Of a stretch of 64,000 bases of DNA, positions 54,850-63,067 are shown in pieces. The notes under the pieces are model-generated. The model did no database searches. It had not been told where the DNA came from and saw only the letters and a program-made list of their open reading frames with translations. Origin of the DNA: JACVRX01 sp046726315 (GTDB lineage Bacteria; Actinomycetota; Actinomycetes; Jiangellales; Jiangellaceae); NCBI GenBank assembly GCA_046726315.1, contig JBKPAG010000034.1:1-64000 (forward strand), written 5' to 3'. Made by a program: the position numbers and the translations under genes. Position 1 is the stretch's first letter. Each line of letters opens with the position of its first letter.

Positions 54850-56478
54850 ATGCCAAAGATCATCGCCTTCAGCGAGGATGCGCGGCGTGGCCTCGAGCGC
54901 GGCATGAACCAGCTTGCCGACGCCGTCCGGGTCACGCTAGGCCCGAAGGGCCGCAACGTCGTCCTCGAGAAGAAGTGGGGCGCGCCGACGATCACCAACG
55001 ACGGCGTCTCCATCGCGAAGGAGATCGAGCTCGAGGACCCGTGGGAGAAGATCGGGGCCGAGCTGGTCAAGGAGGTCGCGAAGAAGACCGACGACGTCGC
55101 CGGTGACGGCACGACGACGGCCACGGTGCTCGCTCAGGCGCTGGTGCGCGAGGGGCTGCGCAACGTTGCCGCGGGTGCGAGCCCGATGGCGCTCAAGCGC
55201 GGCATCGAGAAGGCCGTCGAGGCGGTCGCCGAGCAGCTGCTCGCGTCGGCCAAGGACGTCGAGACCAAGGAGCAGATCGCCGCGACCGCGTCGATCTCCG
55301 CTGCCGACACCCAGATCGGCGAGCTCATCGCCGAGGCGATGGACAAGGTCGGCAAGGAAGGTGTCATCACCGTCGAGGAAAGCAATACCTTCGGCCTCGA
55401 GCTCGAGCTCACCGAGGGCATGCGCTTCGACAAGGGCTACATCTCCGGCTACTTCGTCACCGACCCCGAGCGCCAGGAGGCCGTCCTCGAGGACGCCTAC
55501 GTGCTGCTGGTCGAGTCGAAGATCTCCAGCGTCAAGGACCTCCTGCCGCTGCTGGAGAAGGTCATCCAGGCCGGCAAGCCGCTGCTGATCATCGCCGAGG
55601 ACGTCGAGGGCGAGGCGCTTGCCACCCTCGTCGTCAACAAGATCCGCGGGACGTTCAAGTCCGTCGCGGTGAAGGCGCCCGGCTTCGGCGACCGTCGCAA
55701 GGCCATGCTGCAGGACATCGCGATCCTGACCGGTGGCCAGGTCATCAGCGAGACCGTCGGCCTCAAGCTGGAGAACGCGACGGTCGACCTGCTCGGCCAG
55801 GCCCGCAAGGTCGTCGTCACCAAGGACGAGACGACGATCGTCGAGGGCGCTGGCGACGCGGACCAGATTGCCGGGCGGGTCAGCCAGATCCGCACCGAGA
55901 TCGACAACTCCGACAGCGACTACGACCGGGAGAAGCTGCAGGAGCGGCTGGCCAAGCTCGCCGGCGGCGTGGCCGTCATCAAGGCGGGCGCGGCCACCGA
56001 GGTGGAGCTCAAGGAGCGCAAGCACCGCATCGAGGACGCCGTTCGTAACGCCAAGGCGGCCGTCGAGGAGGGCATCGTCGCCGGTGGCGGCGTCGCGCTG
56101 CTGCACGCCGCTCTGGCTGCGTTCGAGAAGCTCGACCTGGAGGGCGACGAGGCGACCGGCGCCAACATCGTCAAGGCAGCGGTCGAGGCCCCGCTCAAGC
56201 AGATCGCGATCAATGCTGGCCTCGAGGGCGGCGTCGTGGTCGAGCGGGTCCGTGGTCTGGAACCAAACTACGGCCTGGACGCGAACACCGGCGAGTACGT
56301 CGACCTGGTCAAGGCAGGCATCATCGACCCGGCCAAGGTCACCCGCTCGGCGCTGCAGAATGCCGCGTCGATCGCCGGCCTCTTCCTCACCACCGAGGTC
56401 GTCATCGCCGACAAGCCGGAGAAGGAGAAGGTTCCGGCCGGCGCCGGAGCCGGCGACATGGGCGGCATGGACTTCTGA
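54850..56478 (+). CDS. groEL: GroEL chaperonin (60 kDa), without groES beside it
   Basis: 542 residues. Equatorial domain: KIIAFSEDARRGLERGMNQL, VRVTLGPKGRNVVLEKKWGA, and the ATP-hydrolysis site VAGDGTTTATVLAQALV. Apical domain includes EGMRFDKGYISGYFVTDPER. The return equatorial part has VEEGIVAGGGVALLHAALAA and EYVDLVKAGIIDPAKVTRSA. The tail is short and Met-Gly type (DMGGMDF), unlike the His-rich tails of actinobacterial GroEL1. There is no groES next to it, so this is the orphan main GroEL (GroEL2-like) and should use GroES from another locus. Regulated by two CIRCE sites. Confidence 0.98.
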   Translation: MPKIIAFSEDARRGLERGMNQLADAVRVTLGPKGRNVVLEKKWGAPTITNDGVSIAKEIELEDPWEKIGAELVKEVAKKTDDVAGDGTTTATVLAQALVREGLRNVAAGASPMALKRGIEKAVEAVAEQLLASAKDVETKEQIAATASISAADTQIGELIAEAMDKVGKEGVITVEESNTFGLELELTEGMRFDKGYISGYFVTDPERQEAVLEDAYVLLVESKISSVKDLLPLLEKVIQAGKPLLIIAEDVEGEALATLVVNKIRGTFKSVAVKAPGFGDRRKAMLQDIAILTGGQVISETVGLKLENATVDLLGQARKVVVTKDETTIVEGAGDADQIAGRVSQIRTEIDNSDSDYDREKLQERLAKLAGGVAVIKAGAATEVELKERKHRIEDAVRNAKAAVEEGIVAGGGVALLHAALAAFEKLDLEGDEATGANIVKAAVEAPLKQIAINAGLEGGVVVERVRGLEPNYGLDANTGEYVDLVKAGIIDPAKVTRSALQNAASIAGLFLTTEVVIADKPEKEKVPAGAGAGDMGGMDF

Positions 56479-56498
56479 GTCCAGCCTGCACCGCTCGC

Positions 56499-56541
56499 AA
56501 GGGGCGGCGTTCCGGTTTTGCCCGGGGCGCCGCCCCTTTCG
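56499..56541 (+). terminator. Terminator of groEL
   Basis: AAGGGGCGGCG (56499-56509) pairs with CGCCGCCCCTT (56528-56538), a strong stem of 11 bp followed by TC and GTTG. It lies 20 nt after the stop codon. Confidence 0.85.
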
Positions 56542-56632
56542 TTGTCCACCTCCCTAAATTGTCAGGCCGGACTCGGCTCGGTCCGAGATTCCGCCGCGTT
56601 TGCATTGAGCACCTATGCGCATCGGCCAGGCG

Positions 56633-57600
56633 TCATGCAATTCCTGGCCACGCCTGCTCAGCAACCCGCATTAAGTTGCCGCTGAGGACGGCAGTGATTT
56701 CGTGGTCACGCCACCCGCGGCTGGCCAGAACTTGGTCGAGACCAAGGAAGGCTTCGGGTGGCATGAACTCGATAGGCCCCACCTGGTATAGCTGTCGTCG
56801 AACAGCTCCGGGTTCGCGGACAGTTCGGCGTGGAAATCCGCGTGATCGAACGGGAAATCCGTGCTCACGCCTACATGGTCGACACCAACGAGGTCGATAG
56901 CCGCCTCCACATGCTTGACCATTGCGTCGAGGGTGGGAGTGTTGGGGCCGAGGAAGATCCCGACTCCGGTGATGCACACCACCCCACCGGTAGCAGCGCA
57001 AGCCCGTGCCTGGTCGTCGGTGATGTTGCGCGGATGCTCCCAAACTGACCGCAGGCACGAGTGGCTGTAGATGACCGGTGCTTCCGATGCCTCACACAGG
57101 TCGAGTCCCGTGCGAATGCTGCAGTGGGAGGCGTCAACGACCATGCCAGCGGCGTTCATCTCCGCAACCAAGGAACGCCCCCATGCGGTTAGTCCGGTGT
57201 CATCCGCGTCCAAGCATCCGCAGCCAGCCTCGTTGGCATGGTTGTACGTCGGCAGCATCGCCCGAACGCCCCGTTGCGCTAGGACGTACACCGCGTCCAG
57301 GTCGCCGCCGAGCGGTGCAGAGTCCTCCAGATCGAACGCCACAGCGACTCGACCGTCCGCGGCGATGGCCCGAACGGTTCCGACCGTGCCTGCGAAGTCC
57401 AGCAGGGGATGAGTGGCGACAGCGGCCTGGAACCCATCCAGCAGGGCATGAACTTCACTCCGCAAATGCGGCGAATATCCGACATTCACTGATGTGAAGC
57501 AACCGCCGGGTCTTGCATACCGCGTCAGCAACCCGACGTCGGCATCGGGGCGCAGCGGCAAACAGGTGTGCTGGTCCCAGACAAGGTTCGGCGTAGGCAT
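56633..57600 (-). pseudogene. Membrane dipeptidase (peptidase M19) with a frameshift near the C-terminus
   Basis: From ATG 57600 the M19 pattern is normal over most of the length: WDQHTCLPLRPDADVGLLTR, AVAFDLEDSAPLGGDLDAVY (Glu ligand), MVVDASHCSIRTGLDLCEA and VIYSHSCLRSVWEHPRNITD (His ligands), VGVDHVGVSTDFPFDH (Asp). After SYTRWG the frame is lost; the true ending GPIEFMPPEAFLGLDQVLAS and SGNLMRVAEQAWPGIA is in the next frame. One base is missing in a run of four G/C at 56777-56780. Only about 45 residues are affected, so the enzyme could be intact if this is a read error in a homopolymer. Otherwise it is a recent pseudogene. Confidence 0.8.
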
Positions 57601-57616
57601 GTATACGAGGGTCGCG

Positions 57617-57686
57617 CACTTCAATGATCAAATCCGTGCCAAACGCTGCAGTTCGCCGGTTTAACGCGTATTTGATCATTGAAGTG
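57617..57686. repeat. 70-bp long inverted repeat upstream of the M19 gene
   Basis: Arms CACTTCAATGATCAAAT (57617-57633) and ATTTGATCATTGAAGTG (57670-57686) are perfect 17-bp complements around a 36-nt spacer. Each arm contains TGATCA. The arms are AT-rich against a GC-rich background. It lies between the end of the 113-residue gene and the start of the M19 gene, so it could be a paired operator, a terminator-like hairpin or a palindromic element. Confidence 0.75.
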
Positions 57687-57728
57687 GGATTACGTCACGA
57701 GGCACCCTCGGATGGGAGGAGCCCGACC

Positions 57729-58070
57729 TCACAGCTCCCCGAGGGCGGCGACCACGATTCCGCTCTTGTTGCAGCGCCAGCGCGGCTCGGGCCCCAGCTC
57801 CGGCTCGATGTGCAGCTCGTGAGCCTCGGTTTCATCGCACGCGATACAACGCAGCCAGCGACTGATCCGGGCGTCGAGCAGCCGGTCCTGGACGTCCTGG
57901 GCGACCTGCCCGGCGACGAAGGATCCGCCGTCAGGCCATTCGCCGACCCACCAGCGCCGCTCGGTTATCACGTCCTCGAGTACGTCGACGACGTCAGCCG
58001 AGTCCAGACCGCGGGCGGCCAGGTCGTGCAGGACTCGGGCGCGAGCGTCGAGCAGTGGGTCCGTACTCAC
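57729..58070 (-). CDS. Conserved actinobacterial protein with C-terminal zinc-ribbon-like part
   Basis: 113 residues. The N-terminus is helical (PLLDARARVLHDLAARGLDS; VVDVLEDVITERRWWVGEWP), the middle carries SFVAGQVAQDVQDRLLDAR, and the end has CIACDETEAHELHIEPELGP followed by WRCNKSGIVVAALGEL. The C-x-x-C and a later Cys with nearby His could form a small metal site. I know this layout (FVAGQVAQDVQD, then a C-x-x-C module) only as a hypothetical protein of actinomycetes. No signal peptide. It reads toward the 17-bp inverted repeat and away from cutC. Confidence 0.75.
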   Translation of the reverse strand: MSTDPLLDARARVLHDLAARGLDSADVVDVLEDVITERRWWVGEWPDGGSFVAGQVAQDVQDRLLDARISRWLRCIACDETEAHELHIEPELGPEPRWRCNKSGIVVAALGEL

Positions 58071-58114
58071 GCTTCGATGGTGCCAACCCGCGCGGCGCCT
58101 GCGGCAGCCCCCAT

Positions 58115-58180
58115 CTTCGCTGAATAACTCCGCGCGTAGGCACCGGATTCGGCGTCCAAACGCGGAGTTGTTCAGCGAAG
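58115..58180. repeat. 66-bp long inverted repeat between divergent genes
   Basis: CTTCGCTGAATAACTCCGCG (58115-58134) and CGCGGAGTTGTTCAGCGAAG (58161-58180) pair over 20 bp with one mismatch, around a 26-nt spacer. It occupies the middle of the 137-bp gap between the 113-residue gene (starts 58070, minus) and cutC (starts 58208, plus). It is similar in architecture to the repeat at 57617-57686 but different in sequence. Confidence 0.75.
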
Positions 58181-58207
58181 ACCGGGGTCAGCAGGCACAC
58201 TGAGCCG

Positions 58208-58912
58208 GTGCGACCGCTGCTCGAGGTCATCGCGCTGGGTGCTGGCGACGTCGCAGGCGCCCAGGACGGTGGTGCCGACCGGCTTGCCGTCGTCGCCGAC
58301 GTCGAGTCTGACGGGCTGACCCCAGCAGTCAGCACGGTGCGCGAGATCTGCACGGCAGGCGATCTGCCGGTGCGCGTCATGCTGCGCGGTAACGACGGCT
58401 ATTCGACCAGCGGCTCAGAGCTGACCCGGCTGCAGGGGGCGGCACACCAACTCGCGGAGGCAGGTGCCGACGGCTTCGTTCTCGGCTTTCTCGGGCCAAC
58501 GGTGGAGATCGACGTCGACGCCACGCTGGCGCTGGCCGACGAGCTCGGCGCTATGCCGTGGACGTTCAACCGGGCCGTTGACCACGCCTTCGACTACGAC
58601 AAGGCGTGGCAGCGGTTGCGCATGATGCCCCGGCTCGACGCCGTGCTGACGGCCGGCTCGGCGCGTGGCGTGGGGGCCGGGCTCGACGAACTGTGCCGGC
58701 GCGCGGCTGACGATTCGTACATCGCGGGATTGATGATGGCCGGTGGTGGCCTGCAGCCCGACCACGTGCCATGGCTTGCCCGAGCAGGGCTGCGCAAGTT
58801 CCACGTTGGCCCGCAGGTCCGTCCCGGTGGGTCGTGGAAGGCATACGCCGACACCTCGATGGTGCGTTCGTGGCGGACATTGATAGACGACGCCGTGGCC
58901 GCCGCCCTGTGA
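58208..58912 (+). CDS. cutC: CutC family protein (TIM-barrel)
   Basis: 234 residues, GTG start. CutC pattern: LLEVIALGAGDVAGAQDGGA with DRLAVVADVESDGLTPAV (the E..DRLEL region is VADR-like here), VRVMLRGNDGYSTSG, ADGFVLGFLGPTVEIDVDA, WTFNRAVDHAFDYDKAW and LDAVLTAGSARGVGAGLDEL. The family was named for copper homeostasis, but direct evidence of copper handling is weak and its reaction is unknown. Length is normal. The stop overlaps the DUF4031 start by four nt. Confidence 0.9.
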   Translation: MRPLLEVIALGAGDVAGAQDGGADRLAVVADVESDGLTPAVSTVREICTAGDLPVRVMLRGNDGYSTSGSELTRLQGAAHQLAEAGADGFVLGFLGPTVEIDVDATLALADELGAMPWTFNRAVDHAFDYDKAWQRLRMMPRLDAVLTAGSARGVGAGLDELCRRAADDSYIAGLMMAGGGLQPDHVPWLARAGLRKFHVGPQVRPGGSWKAYADTSMVRSWRTLIDDAVAAAL

Positions 58913-59178
58913 TCCTCATCGACCCACCGACGTGGCCTGGGCACGGGCGGTTGTGGTCACACCTGATCTCTGACTCGTCCTACCAGGAGCTGCACGCATT
59001 CGCCCAAGCGGCAGGTATCCCGGCGCGGGGCTTCGAGCGCGACCACTACGACGTGCCCGCGGAGATGTACGAGCGGGTCGTCGCTGCTGGAGCTGTGGAG
59101 GTATCGAGCCGGGAGGTGATCCGCAGGCTGCAGGTAGCGGGACTCAGGAGGCGGAAGCGCCGGCTCGAAGCAGGGTGA
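58909..59178 (+). CDS. DUF4031 protein
   Basis: 89 residues from GTG 58909, which overlaps the cutC stop (GTGA). It begins ILIDPPTWPGHGRLWSHLIS and continues SYQELHAFAQAAGIPARGFE, RDHYDVPAEMYERVVAAGAV and SREVIRRLQVAGLRRRKRR. This is the full DUF4031 domain: a small soluble protein with a conserved D.P.W..HGR.WSHL start and a RDHYD.P motif. Function is unknown to me. The His and Asp residues of those motifs look like a catalytic or metal site. Its 3' end overlaps the convergent HD gene by 35 nt. Confidence 0.87.
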   Translation: MILIDPPTWPGHGRLWSHLISDSSYQELHAFAQAAGIPARGFERDHYDVPAEMYERVVAAGAVEVSSREVIRRLQVAGLRRRKRRLEAG

Positions 59179-59767
59179 GCTCGGTCTCGATGTTGCGCCG
59201 AGCGGCCTCCTCCCACCGGTCTCGTCCCGTCGCGGTCTGATACAGCGGCCGGTGGTCGAGTAGCCGCTCGAGAACCGCTATGCGACCGCTACGAAACTCG
59301 GCCTCGGGGACGTCCCCGTACTCGTCGCGGACGGCGGCCGCGTAGGTCGCGTACTCGGCTGGATCTCCGCCGAGAACGGAAAGGTCCGCGTCGCAGAGCA
59401 CAGCTCCGTTCGCGTCGTTCGGAGCCGGGTGGTGCGCAGCTGTGAGCTCGACCAGCCGGACGACCTCGGCGGTCTGCTCGGCGTCGACGCCAAGTGCCGG
59501 CAGCATCGACGCCGCAAGCGCTGCGCTCGCGCGCTCGTCACCACCCGCCTGCCCGGCGTAGACGGCATCGTGAAACCAGGCCGCCAGTCGTACCGCCGTG
59601 ATGCCTCTCGCTTCGTGGGCGAGCTCGTCGACCGCAACCAGCACGGACCGCAGATGGTCCACGTCGTGGTAGCGCCGATGCGGCTCGGACCAGCGGGCCA
59701 GCAGTTCGCGACCCGCTGCATCCTCGCCGACGAGGTCGCGCCAGCTCGCGAGCAGGTCGTCCATCAT
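59144..59767 (-). CDS. HD-domain metal-dependent phosphohydrolase
   Basis: 207 residues from ATG 59767 (ATGA overlap with the upstream M20 gene). HD ligands: RWSEPHRRYHDVDHLRSVLV (His near residue 32), RLAAWFHDAVYAGQAGGDER (the HD pair), VELTAAHHPAPNDANGAVLC with DADLSVLGGDPAEYATYAAA (Asp). Such proteins hydrolyse phosphate esters of nucleotides or other small molecules. The sequence around YHDVDHL is characteristic of a group described only as predicted metal-dependent HD phosphohydrolases. Cytoplasmic. Probably translated together with the M20 peptidase. Confidence 0.88.
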   Translation of the reverse strand: MMDDLLASWRDLVGEDAAGRELLARWSEPHRRYHDVDHLRSVLVAVDELAHEARGITAVRLAAWFHDAVYAGQAGGDERASAALAASMLPALGVDAEQTAEVVRLVELTAAHHPAPNDANGAVLCDADLSVLGGDPAEYATYAAAVRDEYGDVPEAEFRSGRIAVLERLLDHRPLYQTATGRDRWEEAARRNIETELTLLRAGASAS

Positions 59768-61050
59768 CCCCGCCAGCCGCCGAGTCGCAGAGCCAGCACG
59801 GCGTAGGCCCGGGCGCATTCGACCATGTCGGCGAGTGGGACATGCTCGTCGGCGCTGTGCGCGGCGGCAACTTCGCCCGGCCCTAGCTGCAGTGTCGGGA
59901 TGCCTGCGGCGGCATAGAGCCGCAGATCGGATCCGTACGGCGCTCCCGTTGCCTCGACCTTCCAGTCCGCGGCGTCGGCACACGCTGCCTGCACCTCGTC
60001 GAGCAACGGATGGCCCTCGGGCAGCCGACCGGGTGCGAACACTCCGCCCGGCCACGTCACCCTGGCAGGATGCTCGGAGAGCCATGGGTCGCTCACGCAC
60101 GCCGCCGTGACAGCCGCCTCGAGGTCGGCGCGAGCATGCTCGACCGATTCGCCGAGACGCACTCCGTACCGACCTTCGGCCACGAGTAGGTCGGGCACTG
60201 TGCTGGCCCAGTCGCCGGCCCGGACGACGCCGATCGACAACGGATAGGCGACGTCCAGGTGACTCACCACCGCGTCGACGTCACGGTTGCGTCGAGCCTC
60301 GAGCTCTCGCAGCGCCGCGAGTACGGGCCCTGCTGCATCGAGCGCGGATACCCCCAGTGTCCGCACCGACCCATGCGCCGCTCGGCCCGGTACTTCGAGG
60401 TGGAACGTCAGGGATCCGGCGTTCGCCGTGACTGCCCGGCGTCCCGTCGGCTCGGCCAGCACGCATGCGCCGCCTCCGTGGCCGCGCTCGAGTGTTGCAA
60501 ATGTCCCGAGCCCGCCGTCCTCTTCGCCGATGACGCAATGAACAGCGACGGACGGCGTTGTCGTCCCGCTGGCTCGAAGTGCGGCGAGCGCTCCGAATAC
60601 TGCCGCGAGCCCGCCTTTCATGTCGCATGCTCCCCGCCCGACGAACCGGTCGCGGTCCCGACGCAACCGCCAGGGGTCGGACGACCACGCGCGGACGTCG
60701 CCGGATGGCACCACGTCCGTGTGCCCGGCGAAGATCAAAGGACTGTTCCCCGCGCCGAAGGTCGCGGCGCACCCCAACGCGTTGTTGCGGACAACCTCCT
60801 CGCCCGGATAACCATCAGCGGCCCGCAACTCCGGCAGGTCGAGCTTCCACAGGTCGACGTCACCACCGAGGCTGGCCAAGCGCGCGGCGCACCATCGTTG
60901 GACTACTACCTCGGCCGTCGAGCCGCCCACGCTGGGAATCGCGACCAGGGACGTCAGATCGGCGACGATGGCGTCGGGATCAATTGCGTCGATCACGAAC
61001 TTTTCGAGAACGCTGAGCGGCACACACCCGAGTCTGCCCCCGACCGACAT
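59764..61050 (-). CDS. M20-family metallopeptidase (ArgE/DapE-like)
   Basis: 428 residues. Metal and catalytic sites: PLIFAGHTDVVPSGDVRAWS (His, Asp), GRGACDMKGGLAAVFGALAA (bridging Asp), VHCVIGEEDGGLGTFATLER (base Glu and ligand Glu), VLAEPTGRRAVTANAGSL (Glu/Asp-type ligand), and a late His in VAAAHSADEHVPLADMVECA. The lid domain lies between about residues 200 and 320 (GRAAHGSVRTLGVSALDAAG). Substrates are N-acyl amino acids or small peptides; no arg or dap genes are adjacent. The start at 61050 is uncertain (GTG 61023 is possible). Confidence 0.9.
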   Translation of the reverse strand: MSVGGRLGCVPLSVLEKFVIDAIDPDAIVADLTSLVAIPSVGGSTAEVVVQRWCAARLASLGGDVDLWKLDLPELRAADGYPGEEVVRNNALGCAATFGAGNSPLIFAGHTDVVPSGDVRAWSSDPWRLRRDRDRFVGRGACDMKGGLAAVFGALAALRASGTTTPSVAVHCVIGEEDGGLGTFATLERGHGGGACVLAEPTGRRAVTANAGSLTFHLEVPGRAAHGSVRTLGVSALDAAGPVLAALRELEARRNRDVDAVVSHLDVAYPLSIGVVRAGDWASTVPDLLVAEGRYGVRLGESVEHARADLEAAVTAACVSDPWLSEHPARVTWPGGVFAPGRLPEGHPLLDEVQAACADAADWKVEATGAPYGSDLRLYAAAGIPTLQLGPGEVAAAHSADEHVPLADMVECARAYAVLALRLGGWRG

Positions 61051-61078
61051 CGGCCAGCCAGCAGTTCTCTTTTGACGC

Positions 61079-63064
61079 TCACCGCAACGCGCTTGGCAAT
61101 GGCTGGGCGTGCACGATCGTCAGCGAGGAGACGGCCCTGGTCAGCACCACATAGAGCCGGCGCAGGCCACGCGGCTCGGCGGCCGCGATCGTCGCTGGCT
61201 CGACGACGATCACGTGGTCGAACTCGATTCCCTTGGCGAGCGACGCCGGTACCAGCACCAGCCGAGGGTCGTCCTCGTCGTCGAGGCTGCCAACCTCAGC
61301 GGCGGCGGCGTCGAAAGCCGCTCGAAGCCGCGGCACGTCGAGGTCCGCGGCGATGACGCCGACCGAGCCCTCCCTCGCCGCCACACCCGTCAGAGCAGCC
61401 GTCGCGCCGGCCACCACGTCTTCGACGGGGAGGATGTCGAGCCGTCCGGGGTTGGCCCGCACCGGCTCGGGCGGGTCGACCAAGGGGGCGATCGTCGGCA
61501 GCAGCCGGGCGGACAGTGCGACCACGGCGGCCGGCACGCGGAAGCCCTGCCGCAACACCTCCACGTGCGCATTCGTCGTGCCGAGGTAATCCAGCGCTGC
61601 ACTCCACGACTCGGTCGCCCACGGCGTCGTTCCCTGTGCGATGTCGCCAAGCACCGTTGCTGACGCTTGACCCGCCCGACGGCCCACAGCCCGCAGCTCC
61701 ATCGGGGACAGGTCCTGCGCCTCGTCGAGCACGACATGCCCGACGCTGGGGATTCGCTCGATGGCACCACGCGCCTCGTCGACGAGCACGGCATCGGCGT
61801 GGGACCACGGTGCGGTGCGTGGGCCGCGCACCGGCCGAGTCCACTGGACCAGCCGGCGCTCGTCGGCAGTGAGCACATCGCCGGCGGCACCGGCCAGGAA
61901 CCCCGGGTCGCCGAGCAGCCGCATCACCAGCCGGACCGGGTCGAGTGCCGGCCAAACGCTGTCGACACGCTCACGGACTGGCCGCGAGCGTGCCACAGCG
62001 GATTGCACGCGGTCGTCGGTGACCTCTGCACTCGCCTCCATGCGCAACAAGACGAGATGCGCCAGCCGCTGAGCCAGCAGATCGCGACCCACGGAGTACG
62101 GGTCGTGCCGAACACGTAGCGCTTCGATGGCATCCGCAACCTCGGCCGCGGGGATGCGCCAACGCCGCGATCCGCGCGGTACGACCAGCGCGTCGACCGG
62201 TTGTCGCACCTGCCCCCAGACGGCGCGGTGGATGACCTGGGCCAGCCGCGGGTCGCCCTTGAGGGCGGCCACCGCCGGTGGGTCGACAGAGCGTACCGGC
62301 ACGCTTTCGACCAGTTCGGCCACGGTGACCTGTCGGACGTCGACCTCGCCCAGCGTCGGGAGCACCTGTCCGATGTAGTGCATGAACGCGCGGTTGGGTC
62401 CGACGACGAGGACGCCGCTGCGGGCAAGCCGCATGCGATGGGCGTGCAGCAGGAAGGCCGCGCGATGCAGGCCGACCGCGGTCTTGCCGGTGCCGGGCGC
62501 TCCCTGCACGCAGATCGTCCGGTCCAGATCCGCGCTGACCACGTCGTACTGTTCCGGCTGGATCGTAGCGACGATGTCGCGCATCGGCCCTACGCGCGGT
62601 CGCTCGATCTCTTCGATGAGGATCCGACTCGTCACGTCACGCTCGGTCGCGTCGGTCAGGTGCTCGTCCTCGTACGACGTGACCTCGCCACCGGCAAAGC
62701 CGAACCGGCGCCGGCGGGTCACGCCCTGCCGGTCGTTCCGCGTCGCTCGATAGAAGGCAGCCGAGATGTCCGCCCGCCAGTCGACCACGACCGGATCTCC
62801 GGCTGCGTCCATGACGTGCCGGCGGCCGATGTGAAACACCTCTGCGGTATCGACGTCGATACGGCCGAAGAACAGCGGCACCGTGGGGTCATCGACGAGG
62901 GACTGCGCCCGCCGGTACAGGGCGGCCTGCAAGTACGCCTCGGAGACGCGGTCGCCCCCCTGCGCCTTGAGCGAAAGCGGGTGCTCGCGCATCCGCCGCA
63001 GGTCCTTTCGGGCCTGCGCGAGATATGCGCGTTCGGCGGTCAAGACAGGATCGACGGCGGGCAC
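61079..63064 (-). CDS. HelD-like superfamily 1 helicase (RNA polymerase-associated type)
   Basis: 661 residues, GTG start. An N-terminal coiled arm (LTAERAYLAQARKDLRRMRE) leads into a helicase core: Q-motif region VATIQPEQYDVVSADLDRTI, Walker A CVQGAPGTGKTAVGLHRAAF, Walker B HVVLDEAQDLSPMELRAVGR, motif III ATVLGDIAQGTTPWATESW, motif IV VLRQGFRVPAAVVALSARLL, and the end GLRRLYVVLTRAVSSLTIVH. Proteins of this kind (HelD) use their arms to free stalled RNA polymerase rather than to unwind DNA; class assignment needs comparison. It starts four nt after the XPB stop, so they form one operon. Confidence 0.88.
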   Translation of the reverse strand: MPAVDPVLTAERAYLAQARKDLRRMREHPLSLKAQGGDRVSEAYLQAALYRRAQSLVDDPTVPLFFGRIDVDTAEVFHIGRRHVMDAAGDPVVVDWRADISAAFYRATRNDRQGVTRRRRFGFAGGEVTSYEDEHLTDATERDVTSRILIEEIERPRVGPMRDIVATIQPEQYDVVSADLDRTICVQGAPGTGKTAVGLHRAAFLLHAHRMRLARSGVLVVGPNRAFMHYIGQVLPTLGEVDVRQVTVAELVESVPVRSVDPPAVAALKGDPRLAQVIHRAVWGQVRQPVDALVVPRGSRRWRIPAAEVADAIEALRVRHDPYSVGRDLLAQRLAHLVLLRMEASAEVTDDRVQSAVARSRPVRERVDSVWPALDPVRLVMRLLGDPGFLAGAAGDVLTADERRLVQWTRPVRGPRTAPWSHADAVLVDEARGAIERIPSVGHVVLDEAQDLSPMELRAVGRRAGQASATVLGDIAQGTTPWATESWSAALDYLGTTNAHVEVLRQGFRVPAAVVALSARLLPTIAPLVDPPEPVRANPGRLDILPVEDVVAGATAALTGVAAREGSVGVIAADLDVPRLRAAFDAAAAEVGSLDDEDDPRLVLVPASLAKGIEFDHVIVVEPATIAAAEPRGLRRLYVVLTRAVSSLTIVHAQPLPSALR

Positions 63065-63067
63065 AGA

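Noticed and set aside
54937..56106. 389-residue minus-strand frame opposite groEL
   Set aside because: Antisense shadow of a highly conserved chaperonin; low-complexity Asp/Leu/Arg composition.
57624..58127. Plus-strand frame of 167 residues across the 113-residue minus gene
   Set aside because: It begins inside an inverted repeat and lacks a ribosome site; the minus-strand frame has a recognisable conserved pattern.
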